Below, in pieces: positions 51,566 through 61,064 of a stretch of DNA of 64,000 nt. Below the pieces are notes generated by a model. The model had not been told where the DNA came from. It worked only from the letters and a program-made list of their open reading frames with translations, and searched no databases. The translations under genes were made by a program, and so were the position numbers. Source of the DNA: CBDFKY01 sp965248995 (GTDB lineage: Bacteria > Pseudomonadota > Alphaproteobacteria > Rickettsiales > UBA998). The stretch covers positions 124,001 to 188,000 of the forward strand of contig CBDFKY010000006.1 of assembly GCA_965248995.1 (NCBI GenBank), given 5' to 3'. How positions within the stretch are numbered: position 1 is the stretch's first letter; each line of letters begins with the position of its first letter.

Positions 51566-52873
51566 TTACAGAATGAAGCGGGTGAGATCGGTATCGCCGG
51601 TGATATCGCTGACATGTTCGGCGACATAAGCGGCGTTTACATGTACGGTCTCTCCACCCCGTTCCGATGCCTCGAAGCTGATTTCCGCCAGCAGTTTTTC
51701 CATGATGGTGTGCAGGCGGCGCGCCCCGATATTCTCGACGTCGCGGTTGAAGCGGGCGGCCAGCGCCGCCAGCGCGGCCACGCCGTCTTCAGAAAAGCCG
51801 AGCGTCACGTCCTCCGTCGCCAGCAAAGCGCTGTACTGCCGGGTCAGGCTCGCTTCCGGTTCGGTGAGAATGCGCACCATGTCGCTTTCGCTGAGTCCCT
51901 TCAGTTCCACGCGGATCGGCAGGCGGCCCTGCAGTTCCGGCAGCAGGTCGGAAGGCTTGGCCATGTGAAACGCGCCGGAGGCGATGAACAGGATGTGATC
52001 CGTCTTCACCGGGCCGTATTTCGTGGTGACCACCGTGCCTTCCAGCAAGGGAAGCAGGTCGCGCTGCACGCCTTCGCGGCTGACCTCGCCGCCCTTGACG
52101 TCGGAGCGGGCGCAGACCTTGTCGATTTCGTCGATGAAGACGATACCCGAATGTTCCACGGCTTTAAGCGCCGCCTGCACCAGTTTTTCCTGATCCAGCA
52201 GCTTTTCCGATTCTTCGGCGAGCAGGACCGCGTGGCTTTCGGCGACGTTCATACGGCGCTTGCGCGTACGGCCACCCATCGCCTTGCCCAGCATGTCGCC
52301 CAGATTCATCATGCCGATCTGGCCGCCCGGCATTCCGGGAATGTCGAAGGTGGGAAAAGGGCTTTCCGTGTCCGCCACTTCCAGCTCCACTTCCTTGTCG
52401 TCCAGATCGCCCGCTTCCAGTTTTTCGCGGAATTTGCGGCGCGTCTCGGCGCTGGCCGTCTCGCCCACCAGCGCGTTCAGCAGGCGTTCCTCGGCGCGGA
52501 TATGGGCTTTTTCCACCACCTGGGCCCGTTCCTTTTCACGCAGCAGGTTCATGGCGATTTCCATCAGGTCGCGGATGATGGATTCCACGTCCCGTCCCAC
52601 ATAACCCACTTCGGTGAATTTCGTCGCCTCCACCTTAATGAACGGCGCTTCCGCCAGTTTGGCGAGGCGGCGGGCGATTTCCGTCTTGCCGCAGCCCGTC
52701 GGTCCGATCATCAGGATGTTCTTCGGCACGATCTCCTCCTGAAGCTGGCCTTCCACCTGCTGCCTGCGCCAGCGATTACGCAGCGCGATAGCCACCGCTT
52801 TTTTCGCCTCCGTCTGTCCGATGATATGGCGGTCGAGTTCCGCGACGATATGTTTAGGGGTGAATGTTTCCAT
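51566..52873 (-). CDS. hslU: ATP-dependent protease ATPase subunit HslU
   Basis: The unfoldase of HslVU. 435 residues from ATG 52873 (METFTPKHIVAELDRHIIGQ), the normal start; the frame runs on to 53044 but into the opposite promoter region. Walker A GPTGCGKT at 57-64, then the I-domain, Walker B VFIDEIDK, sensor regions, and the C-terminal VSDITGDTDLTRFIL that docks into HslV. Its partner hslV is at 10325-10870. Confidence 0.97.
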   Translation of the reverse strand: METFTPKHIVAELDRHIIGQTEAKKAVAIALRNRWRRQQVEGQLQEEIVPKNILMIGPTGCGKTEIARRLAKLAEAPFIKVEATKFTEVGYVGRDVESIIRDLMEIAMNLLREKERAQVVEKAHIRAEERLLNALVGETASAETRRKFREKLEAGDLDDKEVELEVADTESPFPTFDIPGMPGGQIGMMNLGDMLGKAMGGRTRKRRMNVAESHAVLLAEESEKLLDQEKLVQAALKAVEHSGIVFIDEIDKVCARSDVKGGEVSREGVQRDLLPLLEGTVVTTKYGPVKTDHILFIASGAFHMAKPSDLLPELQGRLPIRVELKGLSESDMVRILTEPEASLTRQYSALLATEDVTLGFSEDGVAALAALAARFNRDVENIGARRLHTIMEKLLAEISFEASERGGETVHVNAAYVAEHVSDITGDTDLTRFIL

Positions 52874-52973
52874 GTTGCGTATGTAGGCACCAGGATAAGA
52901 CCCGTCAAGGGGCGGTAAAAAGTAAAAACTTATAGAATTTTTGTTTATTGATGTCGTCGCAATCATTATTAAC

Positions 52974-53002
52974 TTGCGGGGTCCGGCTCCTCGTCCTATA
53001 GT
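52974..53002 (+). promoter_or_regulatory. Strong promoter of the epimerase operon
   Basis: TTGCGG, a 17-base GC-rich spacer and TATAGT, 35 bases ahead of the epimerase start. It is nearly ideal in spacing and shaped like alphaproteobacterial housekeeping promoters. Confidence 0.65.
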
Positions 53003-53036
53003 GCCGCCATTCACCGATAACCTCATTGAACCTATT

Positions 53037-54047
53037 ATGAACACTGCGCTTTATGCTTCCCCTATCCTGGTCACGGGTGCCGCCGGTTTCGTCGGTTACC
53101 ATACCGTCCAGGCCCTGATGGCCCGCGGTGCCACGCACGTTATCGGCGTGGATAATCTCAATTCTTATTATGATCCCGCCCTGAAGGAAGCGCGCCTTAA
53201 GGAACTGGCACTGCATGGCGACCGTTTTCATTTCGCGCAGCTCGACCTGGCCGATGCGGAAGCGCTCGAGCATGTATGCGCGGCCTACCCTTCACTGAAC
53301 ATCATCCATCTGGCGGCCCAGGCAGGGGTGCGTTACAGCCTGGAGAATCCCGGGGCCTATACCGAATCCAACCTCATCGGCTTCATGAATATTCTGGAGA
53401 CCGCACGCCGCCGGAATGTGGGGCATACGGTGTATGCGTCCTCCAGTTCCGTCTACGGCGCCAACCAGAAACTCCCTTACTCGGAAGGCGACGTGACCGA
53501 CCATCCGGTGAGTTTGTACGCGGCCACCAAGAAATGCAACGAGCTACTGGCCTTCTCCTATGCCTCCATGTACGGCACGCCGCTGACGGGACTGCGTTTC
53601 TTCACCGTATACGGCCCGTACGGCCGCCCGGACATGGCGTATTTCAAATTCACCAAGAGCATCGTCGAAGGCCAGCCGATCACGATTTATAACGAAGGCA
53701 ACATGATGCGCGACTTCACGTATATCGACGATATCGTGACGGGGATTCTGGGCGCGCTGGAATATCCGCCGGAAGTGCGCACCTTCGGCAATACCAAGGC
53801 GCCGGCCGCTATTTATAACATCGGCCATAACCATCCCGAAAATCTCGGCGTGTTCATCGACCTGCTCGAGCGTCATATCGGCAAAAAGGCCATCCGCCAG
53901 TATGAGCCGCTGCAGGTGGGGGACGTGCTCTCCACCTATGCGGATATCGACAACCTCAACCGCCTGACGGGGTATGTACCGACCACGTCGCTGGATGCCG
54001 GACTCGGCACGTTCGTGCGCTGGTATAAACAGCATTACGGCGTGTAA
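53037..54047 (+). CDS. NAD-dependent sugar epimerase (UDP-glucuronate 4-epimerase-like)
   Basis: 336 residues, extended SDR. The NAD motif is GAAGFVGYHT (about 15-24), then VDNLNSYYDPALKEARL, typical of the CapI/LpsL group that makes UDP-galacturonate. The catalytic Ser and Tyr are in YASSSSVYG and SLYAATKK, and GLRFFTVYGPYGRPDMA follows. The start at 53037 fits the promoter. A hexapeptide acyltransferase starts seven bases after the stop, which points to surface-polysaccharide synthesis. Confidence 0.92.
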   Translation: MNTALYASPILVTGAAGFVGYHTVQALMARGATHVIGVDNLNSYYDPALKEARLKELALHGDRFHFAQLDLADAEALEHVCAAYPSLNIIHLAAQAGVRYSLENPGAYTESNLIGFMNILETARRRNVGHTVYASSSSVYGANQKLPYSEGDVTDHPVSLYAATKKCNELLAFSYASMYGTPLTGLRFFTVYGPYGRPDMAYFKFTKSIVEGQPITIYNEGNMMRDFTYIDDIVTGILGALEYPPEVRTFGNTKAPAAIYNIGHNHPENLGVFIDLLERHIGKKAIRQYEPLQVGDVLSTYADIDNLNRLTGYVPTTSLDAGLGTFVRWYKQHYGV

Positions 54048-54053
54048 GCGTTT

Positions 54054-54569
54054 ATGTCTCCCTTGCGTCGGCAGTTGCGCCGCATCGGCGTGCATCTGGT
54101 CAATCTCCTGCAGCGGCACTTGCTCGGCGATGACGGGCTCAGCGTTCTGTTGCGCCTGAAGCTTCTTGCCCTGCTCGGTATAAGGGCGGGGAAAGGCTGC
54201 AAGATTCTCGGCGGCAGTGAGTTTCTGGGAGGCAAGCTGACGTTGGGAGACGATAATTTTATCAACCGCTCCTGCTATTTCGACTTTTCAGGCCGGATCA
54301 CTTTGCAGGACGGTGCGGAAATCGGTCACGGAGTGACGCTGATTACCGCCTTTCATGCGATCGGCACTCCGGAAAAGCGGGCAGGGATCATCACGCCGCG
54401 GGATATCGTGATCGGCAAAGGCGCATGGATCGGGGCGAACGCAACGATCCTGCCCGGCGTCACCGTCGGGGACGGAGCGGTGGTGGGGGCATGTGCCTGC
54501 GTAACGGCGGACGTGCCGCCTCACACCGTCGTGGCGGGTATTCCCGCCCGTGTCATCAAACATCTTTAA
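54054..54569 (+). CDS. Hexapeptide-repeat acyltransferase
   Basis: 171 residues, left-handed beta-helix: KLTLGDDNFINRSCYFD, GRITLQDGAEIGHGVTL, then the MAT/LbH acetyltransferase end with IGKGAWIGANATILPGVTVG and AGIPARVIKHL. The catalytic His is probably in TAFHAIG. It lies seven bases after the epimerase gene and 20 before uppP on the same strand, so it likely O- or N-acetylates an envelope sugar. Confidence 0.85.
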   Translation: MSPLRRQLRRIGVHLVNLLQRHLLGDDGLSVLLRLKLLALLGIRAGKGCKILGGSEFLGGKLTLGDDNFINRSCYFDFSGRITLQDGAEIGHGVTLITAFHAIGTPEKRAGIITPRDIVIGKGAWIGANATILPGVTVGDGAVVGACACVTADVPPHTVVAGIPARVIKHL

Positions 54570-54589
54570 ATTCAAGGAAATAATATATT

Positions 54590-55384
54590 ATGGAACTCAT
54601 TATCAGCGCCCTGATTCTCGGCATCGTGGAGGGAATCACCGAATTCCTGCCGATTTCCTCGACCGGGCATCTCATCCTGTTCGCCGACCTGTTGAATTTT
54701 CACCCCGCAAGTGAAAAAGTGTTTGAGGTGGTGATCCAGCTCGGCGCGATCCTCGCCGTATGCCTGGTATTCAGCAAGCGCGTCACCGACGTGGTCTTCC
54801 ACCTGCACGACCGCGCCGAGACGCGCCGGTTCGTCGGGCTGATCATCCTCGCGTTCCTGCCTTCCGCCGTCATCGGTCTGGCGGCGCATGATTTCATCAA
54901 GGACAAACTGTTTTCTCCGCTGGTAGTGGCGGTCATGCTGGTGGTCGGCGGGGTAGCGATTCTGTTGATTGAGCGCATCAAGCCTGTCCCCGTTATTCAC
55001 AACGTCGACGATATGAAACCGAAACACGCCGTCATCATCGGGTTCTGCCAGGCGCTCGCCATGATTCCCGGCACGTCGCGCTCCGGCGCCACCATGCTCG
55101 GTTCCCTGATGATGGGCATCGACCGCAGGGCCGCCGCGGAATTCTCCTTCCTGCTGGCCATCCCGACCATGGCGGCAGCGACCGTGCTCGATCTCTACAA
55201 GGAAATGCACGGCTTGCACGGGCAGGACGCCCTGCTGATCGGAATCGGGTTCATCAGCGCGTTCATCTCGGCTTACCTGGCGGTGCGCTGGCTGCTGAAT
55301 TTCCTGACCAACCACACATTCGTCGCCTTCGCCTGGTACCGGATCATTTTTGGCGGCATCATGCTGTTCTGGGTGCTTTATTAA
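54590..55384 (+). CDS. uppP: Undecaprenyl-diphosphatase
   Basis: Recycles the lipid carrier C55-PP to C55-P for peptidoglycan and polysaccharide export; confers bacitracin tolerance. 264 residues, about eight membrane helices, with EGITEFLPISSTGHLI near the N-terminus and MIPGTSRSGATML in the middle, the two catalytic motifs of the BacA/UppP family. It follows the epimerase and acyltransferase genes, in keeping with an envelope operon. Confidence 0.96.
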   Translation: MELIISALILGIVEGITEFLPISSTGHLILFADLLNFHPASEKVFEVVIQLGAILAVCLVFSKRVTDVVFHLHDRAETRRFVGLIILAFLPSAVIGLAAHDFIKDKLFSPLVVAVMLVVGGVAILLIERIKPVPVIHNVDDMKPKHAVIIGFCQALAMIPGTSRSGATMLGSLMMGIDRRAAAEFSFLLAIPTMAAATVLDLYKEMHGLHGQDALLIGIGFISAFISAYLAVRWLLNFLTNHTFVAFAWYRIIFGGIMLFWVLY

Positions 55385-55517
55385 AAATTTATAAAAAATG
55401 CTTTTGACATTAAAAAACCTTTACGTTTATACTCACTTAACATTCGGCAATACTTTCGATAGTCTTAGGTATTTTCAGGATGTTATGTAATTTAGTAACG
55501 ACGTGGAGAGTAAATAA

Positions 55518-56630
55518 ATGGTTGAATTTAATGGCGCGAATACCGCAAGCAGCATCGCAGGCACCAGCCAGGCGGACGTGATCCTGTCAGCGGGCGGGAA
55601 CGATAACGTGAATTCCGGAGCGGGTAATGACGTCGTCATCGCCGGTACGGGAAACGATACGGTCAATGCCGGTTCAGGAGACGATCTGGTATCCGGCGGG
55701 GCCGGTAACGATCTGCTCGCAGGCGGTGAAGGCAATGACGTGATCCTCGGCGGTGCCGGCGACGACGTGATTTCCGGTGGCGACGGCGCCGACATCATGT
55801 CCGGTGGTTCGGGCAAGGATACGTTCCAGATCGCGGCGAATTCCGGTGACGACATCATCGTCGATTTCCAGTTCGGGATCGATAAACTGAACGTCTATGC
55901 CAACTCGTTCACCAGCAATGTGACGCACGCGCTGAACGCGAAGAATATCTCCATTTCGGAATTTGCCGATCTGCAGAAGATGATTGCGGATCACCATATG
56001 ACCGTGACGAACCTGGGCCAGGATGCGGCGAAAATCCAACTGGACGGGGATCAGAGCATTACGTTCCTGAATGTCGGTAAACTGTTCGGTTTTTCACCTG
56101 ACGCCGATCCCAACGCCACAGGCACTCCGCGTCCGGACCTGCTGTTCGGTTCCGACAATAACGGCGGCCATCTGGTCGGCGGCGGCGCGAACGACACCGT
56201 GCTCGGCGGTTCCGGTACGTCCAATCAGGAAGGTAACGATCAGAACGACCTGCTCGTCGGCGGTTCCGGCAACGATACGATCGGCGGCCAGAACGGCAAC
56301 GATACCATTTTCGGTAACGCGGGCAACGACCAGATCGCCGGTGGCGCCGGGAACGATTTCCTGAGCGGTGACGACGGTGCGGACAGCTTCCGTTTCGGCG
56401 CGAACTTCGGTCATGACACGATCACCGACCTGAACTTCGCCGAAGGCGACCGTCTGGTATTCCTGGCCGGTTCGATCGACCCCACGCACAATATCGTGGT
56501 CGAGACGCTGGATCAGCTGCAGATTTTCGCTCATGAGGCGGATTCCACCCATGTGGACAACGGCAACCTGACCATCACCTACGGCGCGAACAGCGTGACC
56601 CTGCTGGAATACGGCGAACTGTCCTTCTAA
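55518..56630 (+). CDS. RTX calcium-binding (hemolysin-type) repeat protein
   Basis: 370 residues with two blocks of GGXGXDXUX nonapeptides, about residues 35-105 (GGAGNDLLAGGEGNDVI) and 225-300 (GGSGNDTIGGQNGNDTI), which bind calcium in a parallel beta-roll. Each block is followed by a DTFQI or DSFRF-type end and a short domain. No enzymatic domain is seen. The C-terminus (SVTLLEYGELSF) fits a type I secretion signal, but no ABC exporter is nearby. It is followed by a strong terminator and so is probably well expressed. Confidence 0.9.
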   Translation: MVEFNGANTASSIAGTSQADVILSAGGNDNVNSGAGNDVVIAGTGNDTVNAGSGDDLVSGGAGNDLLAGGEGNDVILGGAGDDVISGGDGADIMSGGSGKDTFQIAANSGDDIIVDFQFGIDKLNVYANSFTSNVTHALNAKNISISEFADLQKMIADHHMTVTNLGQDAAKIQLDGDQSITFLNVGKLFGFSPDADPNATGTPRPDLLFGSDNNGGHLVGGGANDTVLGGSGTSNQEGNDQNDLLVGGSGNDTIGGQNGNDTIFGNAGNDQIAGGAGNDFLSGDDGADSFRFGANFGHDTITDLNFAEGDRLVFLAGSIDPTHNIVVETLDQLQIFAHEADSTHVDNGNLTITYGANSVTLLEYGELSF

Positions 56631-56653
56631 CACAGATGCGTTGATAAAACGAG

Positions 56654-56692
56654 CGGCGGTATCCCGGTAAATAAGGATACCGCCGTTTTTTT
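56654..56692 (+). terminator. Rho-independent terminator after the RTX gene
   Basis: CGGCGGTATCC (56654-56664) pairs with GGATACCGCCG (56675-56685), then seven T. Confidence 0.93.
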
Positions 56693-56731
56693 ATTTGTAC
56701 CCGTAGCCAACCGGCGTTATGCTCACGCCCT

Positions 56732-58117
56732 ATGACGATACCGATTTACCTCATCACGAAAGACACCGTACTGGACTCCGCCCGCGCCGCCGGCGGTGAG
56801 CTCTGGGCAAACTGGGCGGCAGCGCACCAGTTCGATACGAAGGACGGTCCGGCCCAGCTGCTGTTCACCGCGCAAGACGGGGGGATCGGAGGGGTGCTGG
56901 CGAAAGTTTCCGTCCCCCTCGACATCTGGTCGGCGGCAAGGCTGGCCAGCATTTTGCCTGCCGGACAGTATCACCTCGACCTCAGCCTGATCGAGGGCGA
57001 CGGGCAGGAGGAAGATGACGTGCTGGCGCAGCTTTCCCTGGGCTGGCTACTGGAGCAGTACCGTTTCCTGCGCTATCGTACCAAGCGGCAACCCGTCCTG
57101 CCCGTGCTTGACATTCCGGCGAGGATTGAGGGAAAAATCATACCGTTCAGGGATGCGGCCACGCTGGTGCGCGACCTGATCAATACACCCGCTTCGGATC
57201 TGGGTCCGGAAGAGCTGGCCGAAGTGGCGATCGCCCTGGCGCAGCGGTTCGACGCCGAGCATCATCTGATCGATGGAAAGCGGCTGGAAGAAGAGTATCC
57301 CGCCATCCATACGGTGGGAAAAGGCTCGCCGCGCCGCCCTTGCCTGATCGATTTTCGCTGGGGGAATCCCGATCATCCCCGTCTGACGCTGGTCGGCAAA
57401 GGCGTGTGCTTCGATTCGGGCGGGTTGAATATCAAAACCGGTTCCTATATGGCGCTGATGAAGAAGGATATGGGCGGGGCCGCCATCGTGCTGGGTCTGG
57501 CGCAACTGATCATGACCCATCAACTGCCGGTGCGCCTGCGCGTGCTGATTCCCGCGGTGGAAAACAGCGTGGACGGCGAATCCTACCGCCCGTCGGATAT
57601 CATCACCATGCGCTCCGGGCTGACCGTGGAAGTGGGGGATACGGACGCCGAAGGGCGTCTGGTCGTCGCCGATGCGTTGAGCGATGCATGTGATGAACAG
57701 CCCAACCTGCTGATCGACTGCACGACTCTGACCGGCGCGGCGCGTATCGCGGTCGGCACCGAACTGCCCGCCTTGTTTACCAATCAGGATAGTCTCGCGC
57801 AGGAACTGATGAATGTCGGCAGGGCCGTGCAGGACCCGCTCTGGCAGTTGCCGTTGTTCGATCTCTACGCGGACGGGCTGAAAAGCAAGATCGCCGATAC
57901 CAGTTCCACCGGCACGGGCAGTTACGGCGGCGCGATCACGGCGGCCCTGTTCCTGCGGAAATTCGTCAAGAAGGACGTGCCGTGGGTGCATCTGGACATG
58001 ATGGCGTGGAATCTCAAAGCCCGCCCCGGTCGTCCCGAAGGCGGGGAAGCGCAGGCGATGCGGGCATTGTTCGTCTGGCTGGAACAACGTTACGGGAATG
58101 CACCTGCCGCCGCTTGA
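56732..58117 (+). CDS. Leucyl aminopeptidase family (M17) metallopeptidase
   Basis: Removes N-terminal residues from peptides in the cytoplasm. 461 residues; the C-terminal catalytic domain has GKGVCFDSGGLNIK, MKKDMGGAA and DTDAEGRLVVADAL, the M17 metal-binding signature (usually NTDAEGRL). The N-terminal domain is short and divergent, nearer to the PepB-like alphaproteobacterial group than to PepA. It overlaps the ubiA start by 20 bases. Confidence 0.93.
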   Translation: MTIPIYLITKDTVLDSARAAGGELWANWAAAHQFDTKDGPAQLLFTAQDGGIGGVLAKVSVPLDIWSAARLASILPAGQYHLDLSLIEGDGQEEDDVLAQLSLGWLLEQYRFLRYRTKRQPVLPVLDIPARIEGKIIPFRDAATLVRDLINTPASDLGPEELAEVAIALAQRFDAEHHLIDGKRLEEEYPAIHTVGKGSPRRPCLIDFRWGNPDHPRLTLVGKGVCFDSGGLNIKTGSYMALMKKDMGGAAIVLGLAQLIMTHQLPVRLRVLIPAVENSVDGESYRPSDIITMRSGLTVEVGDTDAEGRLVVADALSDACDEQPNLLIDCTTLTGAARIAVGTELPALFTNQDSLAQELMNVGRAVQDPLWQLPLFDLYADGLKSKIADTSSTGTGSYGGAITAALFLRKFVKKDVPWVHLDMMAWNLKARPGRPEGGEAQAMRALFVWLEQRYGNAPAAA

Positions 58118-58943
58118 TACGATGATTCGGCTCATAAGGCTGGACAAGCCGGTGGGTATCCTGCTGTTGATGTGGCCGTGCTGGTGGGGAATGCTGGCCT
58201 ATAGCGATTTTCCGCCGCCTTCCATGCTCGCTTTGTTCGCGCTCGGTGCGCTGGCGATGCGTTCCGCCGGATGCATCGTCAACGATATGGCGGACCGGAG
58301 CATCGACGCCGAGGTGGCACGTACCCGCACCCGTCCGCTCGTTTCGGGCGAAGTGACCATGCGGCAGGCGGCTGTCCTGCTCGCGATATTGCTGGCTCTG
58401 GCGTTCTGGGTGGCGCTCTGCCTCGGCTGGAAAGTGGCGGCACTCGGTGCGTTGTTTTTACCGCTGGTTGCCGTTTATCCGTATCTGAAGCGCTTCACCT
58501 GGTGGCCGCAGGCGTTTCTCGGCATCACGTTCGGCTCCGGCCCGGTGTTCGGGATGGTCGCCGTCACCGGCGGCATTCATGAAACGGGGCTGTTGCTCTA
58601 TATCGCCGCCATCGCCTGGGTCATCGGCTACGATACGGTCTATGCCTGTCAGGATCGCGCCGACGATGCGCGGATCGGCGTGAAATCCACCGCTTTGCTG
58701 TTCGGAGATCATGTGCGCTTAGGGGTCGCCGTGTTTTACGGCATCGCGCTAGGGTGTCTGGCCACGGCGCTGCATTATCTTTCGCCACCGCATCACTTCA
58801 GCCTGCCGTTTGCTTGCGCATGCTTTATCCTGATGCTGCAGGTGATATCCCTACATCCCGGCGATCCGGCGCACTGCGCAAGGTTGTTTCGCTCTAATAA
58901 CTGGGTGGGGCTACTGGTGGCGCTGGCGTTTTTTCTAAGGTAA
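58098..58943 (+). CDS. ubiA: 4-hydroxybenzoate polyprenyltransferase
   Basis: Membrane prenyltransferase of ubiquinone synthesis. 281 residues, about eight helices. The first Asp-rich motif is in NDMADRSIDAEVARTRTRPL and the second is in YACQDRADDARIGVKS; RLDKPVGILLLMWPCWWG is the usual N-terminal region. The start may be ATG 58098, overlapping the peptidase gene, or ATG 58122. The 3' end overlaps bioB tail to tail by 50 bases. Confidence 0.95.
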   Translation: MHLPPLDTMIRLIRLDKPVGILLLMWPCWWGMLAYSDFPPPSMLALFALGALAMRSAGCIVNDMADRSIDAEVARTRTRPLVSGEVTMRQAAVLLAILLALAFWVALCLGWKVAALGALFLPLVAVYPYLKRFTWWPQAFLGITFGSGPVFGMVAVTGGIHETGLLLYIAAIAWVIGYDTVYACQDRADDARIGVKSTALLFGDHVRLGVAVFYGIALGCLATALHYLSPPHHFSLPFACACFILMLQVISLHPGDPAHCARLFRSNNWVGLLVALAFFLR

Positions 58944-59883
58944 TTCCCAGTCTCTCCAGAAGGCGCCGGTCTTTCGTCTCGGCGGGATTGGGGGTGGTCA
59001 GCAGCGTTTCCCCGAAAAAGATCGAATTCGCGCCCGCGAAGAAGCAGAGGGCTTGAGTGCTCTCGTCCATCGTTTCCCGGCCTGCGGAAAGCCGTACGTA
59101 AGAAAGCGGCATCAGCAGGCGGGCGACCGCGACCGTGCGCACGAATTCCAGCGCATCGAGCGCTTTCATTTCCTGCAGGGGGGTGCCTTCCACCGGTACC
59201 AGCTGGTTGATCGGCACGCTTTCGGGATGGGCGGGCAAGGTGGCCAGCTGATGCAGAAAACCGATGCGGTCTTCCCGGGTCTCCCCCATCCCTATGATAC
59301 CGCCGCAGCAGGTCTTCATGCCGGAACTTCGCACATGCTCCAGTGTCTCCAGCCGATCGCCGTACGTGCGCGTGGTGATGATGTTGTGGTAATACGCTTC
59401 GGAGGAATCGATATTATGATTGTAATAGTCCAGACCGGCGTCGTGCAGCGTGATCGCTTGGCCTTCGCTCAACATTCCGAGCGTCATGCAGGTCTCCAGT
59501 CCCAGTGCCCTCACTTCACGGATCATGCCGGTAAGGGCCGGCATATCGCGCTCCTTCGGCGAGCGCCAGGCGGCGCCCATGCAGAAACGCGTCGCTCCGG
59601 CTTCCTTCGCGGCACGCGCGGCCTGCACGACCGCCTCCACCTGCATCATCTTGGTGGCGGCGACGGGGGTGTCGAAATGGGCGCTTTGCGGACAGTAACT
59701 GCAGTCTTCCGGACAGCCACCCGTCTTGATGGAAAGCAGGGTGGACGCTTGAATCCGGTTCGGGTGGTGATGGGCACGGTGGACGCCATGCGCCTGAAAC
59801 AGCAGGTCGTTGAACGGCAGGGCGAAAAGATCCAAGACTTCAGCAGGTGTCCAGTCGGTGCGGGGATGAGGGATACGCGTCAT
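58894..59883 (-). CDS. bioB: Biotin synthase
   Basis: Radical-SAM enzyme that inserts sulfur into dethiobiotin. 329 residues with the cluster motif CPEDCSYC, then YNHNIDSSEAYYHNI and GGIIGMGETREDR. The last 15 residues (EKTPAPPVAPPSY) form a Pro-rich extension that overlaps ubiA. Divergent from bioF, with 38 bases between; I see no BirA- or BioR-type palindrome there. Confidence 0.97.
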   Translation of the reverse strand: MTRIPHPRTDWTPAEVLDLFALPFNDLLFQAHGVHRAHHHPNRIQASTLLSIKTGGCPEDCSYCPQSAHFDTPVAATKMMQVEAVVQAARAAKEAGATRFCMGAAWRSPKERDMPALTGMIREVRALGLETCMTLGMLSEGQAITLHDAGLDYYNHNIDSSEAYYHNIITTRTYGDRLETLEHVRSSGMKTCCGGIIGMGETREDRIGFLHQLATLPAHPESVPINQLVPVEGTPLQEMKALDALEFVRTVAVARLLMPLSYVRLSAGRETMDESTQALCFFAGANSIFFGETLLTTPNPAETKDRRLLERLGITLEKTPAPPVAPPSY

Positions 59884-59921
59884 GCTGGCGAATGTAGAAG
59901 GAGTAGGCTATAAAGGCAAGA

Positions 59922-61064
59922 ATGAACACACTCCCCCTTTCCCTCCGGCAGTCCCTTCTCCAGCGTCGCCGTCAGGATGAGGCGCTGCACCTCGCCCGCC
60001 AGCCGATCTCTACCTTTACCGACGGTGTGTATGTCGAGCAGGAAGGGGAGCGTACCCTTTCCTTCTGCAGCAACGATTATCTGGGCATCGCCGCGGCGCT
60101 CGCCTCGTTTCCCACTCGTGCAACCGCTTACGGGGCCGGGGCTTCGCGGTTGATTACCGGTTCTGCGCCCGCTTACGCCCATCTGGAGAAAGAACTGGCG
60201 ACGATCAAAGGGACGGAAGCCGCCTGGGTGTTCGGCAGCGGATATCTGGCGTCGGTCGGCACCATTCCCGCGCTGGTTACCAAGGGAGACCTGATCCTGA
60301 TGGATCGCCTCAGTCATGCTTGCATGATCGACGGCGCGGTTCTCTCAGGCGCGCGATTCCTGCGCTATCACCATAACGACATGGAGCATCTGGAATCACT
60401 CCTGAAGACGCATCGTACCAAATATCGTCACTGCCTGCTGATGACGGAAACCGTATTCAGCATGGAGGGCGACCGTGCCCCGCTAGCGGAAATGGCGGCG
60501 CTGGCCGGGCATTATGACGGCTGGCTGATGAGTGACGACGCGCACGGGTTCGGTCTGCCTTCCCCCTTTGCCGATCCTTCGTCCATCCGGATGGGAACCC
60601 TGTCGAAAGCCGCAGGCGGATATGGCGGATATGTTGCGGGAGACCAGCTGCTGATCGATCATCTGGTCAGCCATGCCCGTTCGACGCTTTTTTCCACTGC
60701 CCTGCCACCCGCCGTGGTGGAGGCAAACCGACAGGGACTGCATTTGCTCTGCACCCAGCCGGAGCGGGGCGAGCGGGTAATGCGCCACGCGTCCCGTCTG
60801 CGGGAAATGCTGGGGCTTCTCCCCGGTACAAGCGCGATCATACCACTGATCATCGGTGAAAATGAGAAAGCCCTTGCAGCGCAGGCAATGCTTAAACGAC
60901 AGGGAATCCTGGTTTCCGCCATCCGCCCCCCTACGGTACCGAAAGGAACGGCGCGACTGCGTATTTCATTAAGCGCCGCCCATACCGACGCGCATATCGA
61001 GAAATTGGCGGAAGCATTGCGAGCCGTTCTTGCAGCCCTGGCGATTACGCCCGTTCCCGGATAA
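59922..61064 (+). CDS. bioF: 8-amino-7-oxononanoate synthase
   Basis: PLP enzyme that joins pimeloyl thioester and alanine in biotin synthesis. 380 residues: FCSNDYLGIAA, GAGASRLITGSAPAYAHLE, DDAHGFGLPSP and the PLP-lysine region GTLSKAAGGYGGYV. The second biotin gene here; bioA, bioD and bioC are not in view. The 3' end overlaps the convergent HNH gene by 20 bases. Confidence 0.95.
   Translation: MNTLPLSLRQSLLQRRRQDEALHLARQPISTFTDGVYVEQEGERTLSFCSNDYLGIAAALASFPTRATAYGAGASRLITGSAPAYAHLEKELATIKGTEAAWVFGSGYLASVGTIPALVTKGDLILMDRLSHACMIDGAVLSGARFLRYHHNDMEHLESLLKTHRTKYRHCLLMTETVFSMEGDRAPLAEMAALAGHYDGWLMSDDAHGFGLPSPFADPSSIRMGTLSKAAGGYGGYVAGDQLLIDHLVSHARSTLFSTALPPAVVEANRQGLHLLCTQPERGERVMRHASRLREMLGLLPGTSAIIPLIIGENEKALAAQAMLKRQGILVSAIRPPTVPKGTARLRISLSAAHTDAHIEKLAEALRAVLAALAITPVPG

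Noticed and set aside
51614..52918. 434-codon plus-strand open frame opposite hslU
   Set aside because: Antisense shadow; hslU is unambiguous.
55518..56630. Repeat array as CRISPR
   Set aside because: The periodic GGNGGN pattern codes for RTX nonapeptides; there are no identical direct repeats with unique spacers here or elsewhere in the window.
59884..59921. Biotin operator between bioB and bioF
   Set aside because: The 38-base gap holds neither a BirA-type nor a BioR-type (TTATMKATAA) palindrome.
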